Shown: positions 15,559 through 18,971 of the stretch, one piece after another
Layout: every line of letters starts with the position of its first letter
Numbering within the stretch: the first letter of the stretch is position 1
Source of the DNA: Flavipsychrobacter sp.
GTDB taxonomy: Bacteria; Bacteroidota; Bacteroidia; Chitinophagales; Chitinophagaceae
Length of the DNA stretch: 18,971 bases
NCBI GenBank assembly: GCA_021156265.1
Contig: JAJNBR010000063.1
Location: forward strand, 1 to 18,971
Direction of reading: 5' to 3'
Made by a program: the position numbers and the translations under genes
Notes under the pieces: model-generated
Database searches by the model: none
What the model saw: the letters and a program-made list of their open reading frames with translations, nothing else
What the model was told of the DNA's origin: nothing

Positions 15559-15638
15559 CCGCCAACGGCACTTTCGGTCAGCGCCCACAGCGCAGTGAGC
15601 CTTGTTATGGCTAAATGGTTCGGTTCGTTGCGTCGCAC
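15540..15638 (-). pseudogene. Displaced N-terminal fragment of the membrane protein
   Basis: In another minus-strand frame, a GTG at 15638 opens a 32-codon reading, RRNEPNHLAITRLTALWA then LTESAVGGW, that ends at TAA 15540-15542. The stretch ITRLTALWALTESAVGG looks like the start of the first membrane helix of the same protein family. The continuation then appears in the frame of 15558 (DTLLVMLVKFA). The simplest reading is an internal deletion that also shifted the frame. The family's expected intervening sequence is from memory, so this is inference. Confidence 0.45.
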
Positions 15639-15805
15639 AGTTAAATGTACGCAGCCGCTCAGAGCTTTTCAAGCTTTTATTGTCGGTTACATTAGCTATA
15701 TACGTCTGATGCTTTCGGATTACAGAGCTGTTAAAGGACTTTTTTTCTAAACCGTTAAAAACCATCGTTTAACCGCTCGGCGGTACAGTTTTTCCTTAGT
15801 TATAA

Positions 15806-16078
15806 ATGGAAACAAAACCATTTGCTATGAAAGAGTTTTTCAGATTTATGTCAGGAGGAGCGGGCAGATGGCTTAGGGGTATTATAGGTTTCGCCCTGCT
15901 GGCATGGGGGTATAACTACGCTGGTGGTGTGAATATAACCCTTATCATCGCAGGCTTGATACCACTAACAACAGCAATATTCGATTTTTACCTGCTGGCG
16001 CCATTATTCGGGTATCCTGTCGGTGGTCGGGCTATCCGAGAGAAATTAGGACCGAGGGGTGAACCCGGTGAAGCATAA
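15806..16078 (+). CDS. Small DUF2892/YgaP-like membrane protein
   Basis: A 90-residue inner-membrane protein with two helices. The pattern GRWLRGIIGFALLAWGY, then IAGLIPLTTAIFDFYLLAPLFGYPVGG, resembles the DUF2892 (YgaP transmembrane) layout, with the usual CPLY motif replaced by FYLLAP. A second possible ATG is at 15827 (MKEFFRFMSGGAGR), which may be the true start. No rhodanese domain is attached. Function is unknown. It is transcribed divergently from the damaged membrane-protein gene and is followed at once by two terminators. Confidence 0.75.
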   Translation: METKPFAMKEFFRFMSGGAGRWLRGIIGFALLAWGYNYAGGVNITLIIAGLIPLTTAIFDFYLLAPLFGYPVGGRAIREKLGPRGEPGEA

Positions 16079-16080
16079 AA

Positions 16081-16140
16081 GGCGTCTCAAAAGGACGCCA
16101 TATTTTTCAAACGGCTTTGTAAGTTGGCAAAGCCGTTTTT
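16081..16140 (+). terminator. Tandem intrinsic terminators
   Basis: The first hairpin is ggcgtc-tcaaaag-gacgcc (16081-16099), followed by atattttt. The second is a perfect 11-bp stem, aaacggctttg/caaagccgttt (16109-16138), with an 8-base loop and a following T-run. They insulate the DUF2892-like gene from the TPR gene. Confidence 0.85.
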
Positions 16141-16204
16141 ATGACATCCCGGATAATCTTATTATCTTTTGGCTTAATAACTAATGCACCCGCATTGTAA
16201 GCCT

Positions 16205-18046
16205 ATGCGATCACTCACTTGGTTAATAGTTCTGCTCTTTGCCGCCCGGCCGCTGTTAGCAAATAGCTTCGGCCCGGAAACATTTTACAACAGCTACGTA
16301 GGTGCAAAGTCTGATTCCGAACGCATTTACCACCTGGGCAACCTGGCCGGCTACTATTACGCCATCCGCGAAGACGCTACCGCTGACAGCATTGTAGAAA
16401 AGCAGATCATGCTGGCGGAAGAGACAAGAAACAGGAATTGGATATTGGCTGCTCATTTTAATAACCCACGCTATATATTATTAGGCACTGTAACCCGCAA
16501 CAGCCAAAACATCGTTACCAAAGAGGCATCGGCGACTACGCTTTCCTATATAGAGAGGGCATTGTCCTATGCCAGGGCTATCAGGGATGACGAGCATATT
16601 GCACAAGGATACACCTTGCTTTCCCTGTTTTACCTGAGAGAAGGCGAATTTGAACAGGCAATGAAATATGCCAACCATTCCTATAGCACTGCCATCATCA
16701 CCAACAACGATTCTTTAAAAGCTACCAGTGCTTTGTGGCTGGGGTGCGTGTACAAAAACCAGAAGAACATGCTCATGGCGTACAAGCATTATTCCCACGC
16801 CTTTGATATAGCCAACGACACCAGGCACCCTGTGCTGCTTCCGTTAGTATATCACTATTTCGCCGACCTCTATGCTAAAATGGGTAAAAAAGAAGAAGCT
16901 ATCGATTACCTGTACAAAAGCATTGAGTTAAACAAAATAAATCATAACAGCCAGGGACTGGTTAATGACTACCTGGCGATGGGCATATTTAATGATTATA
17001 CCATTGCTATGGAGTATCTGGACAAAGCTGAGACGTTAGCAAACTCCACCGGCGATCTCTTTGGCGTGATAGAGGCCAGGAAGTTTCGCTTCTCCTACAA
17101 ATTATTTCAGGGAAACGTTAATGAGCCATTGCAATACATCGATAATAATCCTGTACTGAAGCATGTATGGGAAAAGACAGGCCCCAACTATTTTGACTGG
17201 ATTATGGCTGAAGTGTACTATTATGGTGGTAAACCGGAATTAGCCCATCCTTTTTTCAAAGCGGCTCTTCCGTCATTGGACCGGCATTATAACATACATA
17301 TAAAACAGCGTTTCTTCGGAGAGTTGGCGACCTATTACCGCGACATAGACAGCATACCGCAGGCGATCTCCATGTTTGAAAAGACGATGGCCATGTGTTA
17401 CACAACGTCCAGCACCAATCACCTGATGAATACGATGAACGACCTGAGCAAGCTCTATTATCTGAAGAATGATTACAAAACGGCCTATGATTACAAGGCG
17501 AAGTATATGAATTTCCGGGATTCGGTTAATGCGATAGCGAAGGAAGAAGACCTGGCGGCCCTTGAGATCGACAACCTGAATAAAAAACGGCAAAAAGATG
17601 TCGAGCTGCAGGCCTTGGAAGAAACCCGCCGCCACAACATTCAATACATGGTAATAACGCTTTGCATAGCTGCGATATTTACCGCGCTGATATTCCTCGG
17701 GTTTTTCCCGGTTTCACGGATAATGATCCGGATACTCGGCTTCTTCGCTTTTATCCTGTTCTTCGAATTCATTATCCTGATCGCGGATCATAAGATCCAC
17801 CACATGATGCACGGTGAGCCGCTGAAGATATGGCTGGTAAAGATCGTATTACTCTCCATGCTGTTACCGCTGCACCATGTGCTGGAAGAAAAAATGGTAC
17901 ATTTTCTCAACTCTAAAAAACTGGTCAGCTGGCGGCAGCGCTTCTCTGCAAAAAAATTAATGCTTGCGGCGGTTAGTCATTTAAGACGCCATGAAGAAAA
18001 TAGGGCCGTTGCCGAACCCCATTCTCCAGAATCAAATAGTAAATGA
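16205..18046 (+). CDS. Exported TPR protein with coiled coil and three C-terminal membrane segments
   Basis: A 613-residue protein (620 if the ATG at 16184 is used). It has a signal peptide (SLTWLIVLLFAARPLLANS), then a long helical TPR-like region to about nt 17,500, with TPR-type helices such as YTLLSLFYLREGEFEQAMKY, LVYHYFADLYAKMGKKEEAI and MNDLSKLYYLKNDYKTAYDY. A coiled coil follows (EEDLAALEIDNLNKKRQKDV). Three hydrophobic segments (about nt 17,641-17,880) are separated by a His-rich loop (DHKIHHMMHGEP), and the C-terminus is basic. Bacteroidota proteins with this front half often end in a kinase, LytTR or LuxR output, but none is present here. The second ATG is preferred because a near -7 box (TATCTTTTG, 16164-16172) lies too close to the first. 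It may act as a periplasmic sensor or scaffold; this is inference. Confidence 0.85.
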   Translation: MRSLTWLIVLLFAARPLLANSFGPETFYNSYVGAKSDSERIYHLGNLAGYYYAIREDATADSIVEKQIMLAEETRNRNWILAAHFNNPRYILLGTVTRNSQNIVTKEASATTLSYIERALSYARAIRDDEHIAQGYTLLSLFYLREGEFEQAMKYANHSYSTAIITNNDSLKATSALWLGCVYKNQKNMLMAYKHYSHAFDIANDTRHPVLLPLVYHYFADLYAKMGKKEEAIDYLYKSIELNKINHNSQGLVNDYLAMGIFNDYTIAMEYLDKAETLANSTGDLFGVIEARKFRFSYKLFQGNVNEPLQYIDNNPVLKHVWEKTGPNYFDWIMAEVYYYGGKPELAHPFFKAALPSLDRHYNIHIKQRFFGELATYYRDIDSIPQAISMFEKTMAMCYTTSSTNHLMNTMNDLSKLYYLKNDYKTAYDYKAKYMNFRDSVNAIAKEEDLAALEIDNLNKKRQKDVELQALEETRRHNIQYMVITLCIAAIFTALIFLGFFPVSRIMIRILGFFAFILFFEFIILIADHKIHHMMHGEPLKIWLVKIVLLSMLLPLHHVLEEKMVHFLNSKKLVSWRQRFSAKKLMLAAVSHLRRHEENRAVAEPHSPESNSK

Positions 18047-18052
18047 TTTTTG

Positions 18053-18511
18053 TTACCTGTTTTCCATGCCGCAGGTGGCAGGTGGAGGGCAGATCATTGT
18101 TCTCACATTAAATAGCTGGTCGCGGCTGTAACCCATCAGCACAATAGGCTGGTTTGTTGCAAGGCCCACCATAGATGGGTCCAGGTTGTTCTCTCTTATG
18201 TATGTTTCAGCGGCCGGGCCGGTGAGGGAAGCAAAGTACACATTGACAGTCTCTTTTCTGTCCCTCATGCACATGTTCACCAAGGCCTGGAGGTCTTTCA
18301 CATTCATCGACATTTGTTGTACACCGGTGTACCTTGTTTCTGGAATTGAATAGTTGTCTATCATTTCCCTTCCATATTTTTTTGGTGCGAGAGACGCAGT
18401 CGAGTCAACATGTTGTTGCTCGCACGGTGGGCAGCTAGGTGTGTCGCCGTCATCGCTGCAGCTACCGGCCTGGAGAATAATAGCAGAAAGGCAAAACAAT
18501 AATGCTTTCAT
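18053..18511 (-). CDS. Cysteine-rich lipoprotein of unknown function
   Basis: A 152-residue protein with a signal peptide and lipobox (LQAGSC; Cys18 lipidated). The mature N-terminus is acidic with a CPPC motif (SCPPCEQQ), and the C-terminus holds CPPPATCG. Between them is a mixed helical region (MNVKDLQALVNMCMRD, VYFASLTGPAAETYIREN). CPPC is a thioredoxin-like spacing, but there is no thioredoxin fold around it, so redox activity is not claimed. It converges on the TPR gene with only six bases between the stop codons and no visible terminator there. Confidence 0.75.
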   Translation of the reverse strand: MKALLFCLSAIILQAGSCSDDGDTPSCPPCEQQHVDSTASLAPKKYGREMIDNYSIPETRYTGVQQMSMNVKDLQALVNMCMRDRKETVNVYFASLTGPAAETYIRENNLDPSMVGLATNQPIVLMGYSRDQLFNVRTMICPPPATCGMENR

Positions 18512-18608
18512 AAGAAGTGTTGTGTGGTTAGAAATAGATTAGCAACTAAAATAATTTAAATTATTTTAAGATACAACCCATGGGGGCCACAAAATCTGAA
18601 AAACAAAA

Positions 18609-18628
18609 CGCCGGACTTTCGCCCGGCG
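18609..18628 (-). terminator. Terminator of the T9SS-tailed protein gene
   Basis: The stem cgccgg/ccggcg with an 8-base loop is followed on the minus strand by ttttgttttt (complement of 18599-18608). It lies about 27 bases after the stop codon at 18655. Confidence 0.75.
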
Positions 18629-18654
18629 CTTCGCGTTCTGTAATGGTCAATTTT

Positions 18655-18971
18655 TTACCTACTTATTGTAAACCTGAGGTTGGTGACAGCGCCACCGTCT
18701 TTCAGTTTCAGCATATACACACCATTGGCAACTTCCGGCATCGCAATGTCAATATTGCCGCGGGTTATTGTTGTTTCACTGCTATACACCTGCTGTCCCA
18801 CTGCATTTACTATCTCCACCCGCACGCTTCCGGCTTTGGTGATACCGCCAAGGTTTATCGTAAACCTGCCGGTGTTGGGGTTAGGGTAGAGTATCACATT
18901 TCTCTCACCCTGTATGTTACCTACCGATGTTGGGAAACCAACAACGATGGTGTTACTGTTAGCCAGCTTGG
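18655..18971 (-). CDS. C-terminal end of a T9SS-secreted protein (start outside window)
   Basis: The last 105 residues of a protein whose minus-strand frame is open to the right edge (upstream residues read NSNTIVVGFPTSVGN). The end is a canonical type A T9SS sorting domain: ILYPNPNTGRFTIN, then VRVEIVNAVGQQVYS, then IDIAMPEVANGVYMLKL, ending LRFTISR. The protein is therefore exported by the type IX system. Nothing of its functional domain lies in this window. The GTG at 18897 is internal and not the real start. Confidence 0.9.
   Translation of the reverse strand, partial: KLANSNTIVVGFPTSVGNIQGERNVILYPNPNTGRFTINLGGITKAGSVRVEIVNAVGQQVYSSETTITRGNIDIAMPEVANGVYMLKLKDGGAVTNLRFTISR

Noticed and set aside
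15558..15765. N-terminal extension of the membrane protein up to 15765
   Set aside because: The added residues are polar, Cys/Arg/Thr-rich and unlike a membrane protein N-terminus. A better N-terminal candidate lies in another frame.

Overview
The window looks like a stretch of a Bacteroidota chromosome, most likely from the Chitinophagaceae or a close relative. Three things suggest this: a type IX secretion (T9SS) C-terminal sorting domain at each end of the window, several small Sec/lipobox lipoproteins and an outer-membrane barrel, and A/T-rich leaders without Shine-Dalgarno sequences but with TAnnTTTG-type -7 boxes. The family assignment is inference. I found no rRNA, tRNA, CRISPR array, transposase, integrase or plasmid gene.

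Left part (1-5.9 kb): the 3' end of a large secreted protein carries a dockerin-like calcium-binding pair, a cohesin-like beta domain and a T9SS tail. It converges on a lipoprotein gene across a bidirectional terminator. Next, on the minus strand, come a DUF763 protein whose last five residues (QLRLF) look like a DNA sliding-clamp binding motif, a cold-shock protein, and a translationally coupled lipid pair (LpxL/HtrB-like acyltransferase followed by a fatty acid desaturase, ATGA overlap).

Middle part (6-9.25 kb): a DEAD-box RNA helicase with a probable TTG start, then a double-palindrome repeat, an orphan lipoprotein, a DUF1579-like protein and a GNAT acetyltransferase. The only gene-poor stretch over 300 bases (about 8,866-9,252) is not empty. 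It holds two divergent -7 boxes, an operator-like palindrome, a 51-codon ORF, and four copies of a CGACAACAA motif.

Molybdenum region (9.25-15.6 kb): an FdhF/YdeP-type molybdopterin oxidoreductase, an outer-membrane protein on the opposite strand, then a minus-strand operon. In transcription order the operon is a damaged-looking polytopic membrane protein, a P-loop NTPase, a MobA-like guanylyltransferase, FdhD (sulfur transfer to the Mo cofactor) and a DUF7009-like protein. MobA and FdhD make and activate the bis-MGD cofactor that the oxidoreductase needs. The NTPase sits where a MobB-type partner might be expected. The membrane gene seems to have lost an internal segment: a recognisable N-terminal piece lies in another frame just upstream.

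Right part (15.8-19 kb): a small DUF2892-like membrane protein followed by tandem terminators, a TPR/coiled-coil/three-TM sensor-like protein without an output domain, a cysteine-rich lipoprotein, and the 3' end of another T9SS-secreted protein that runs off the window. The best candidates for something undescribed are the DUF763 clamp-motif protein, the 8.9-9.2 kb non-coding island, and the unusual Mo-cofactor operon with its decayed membrane gene.
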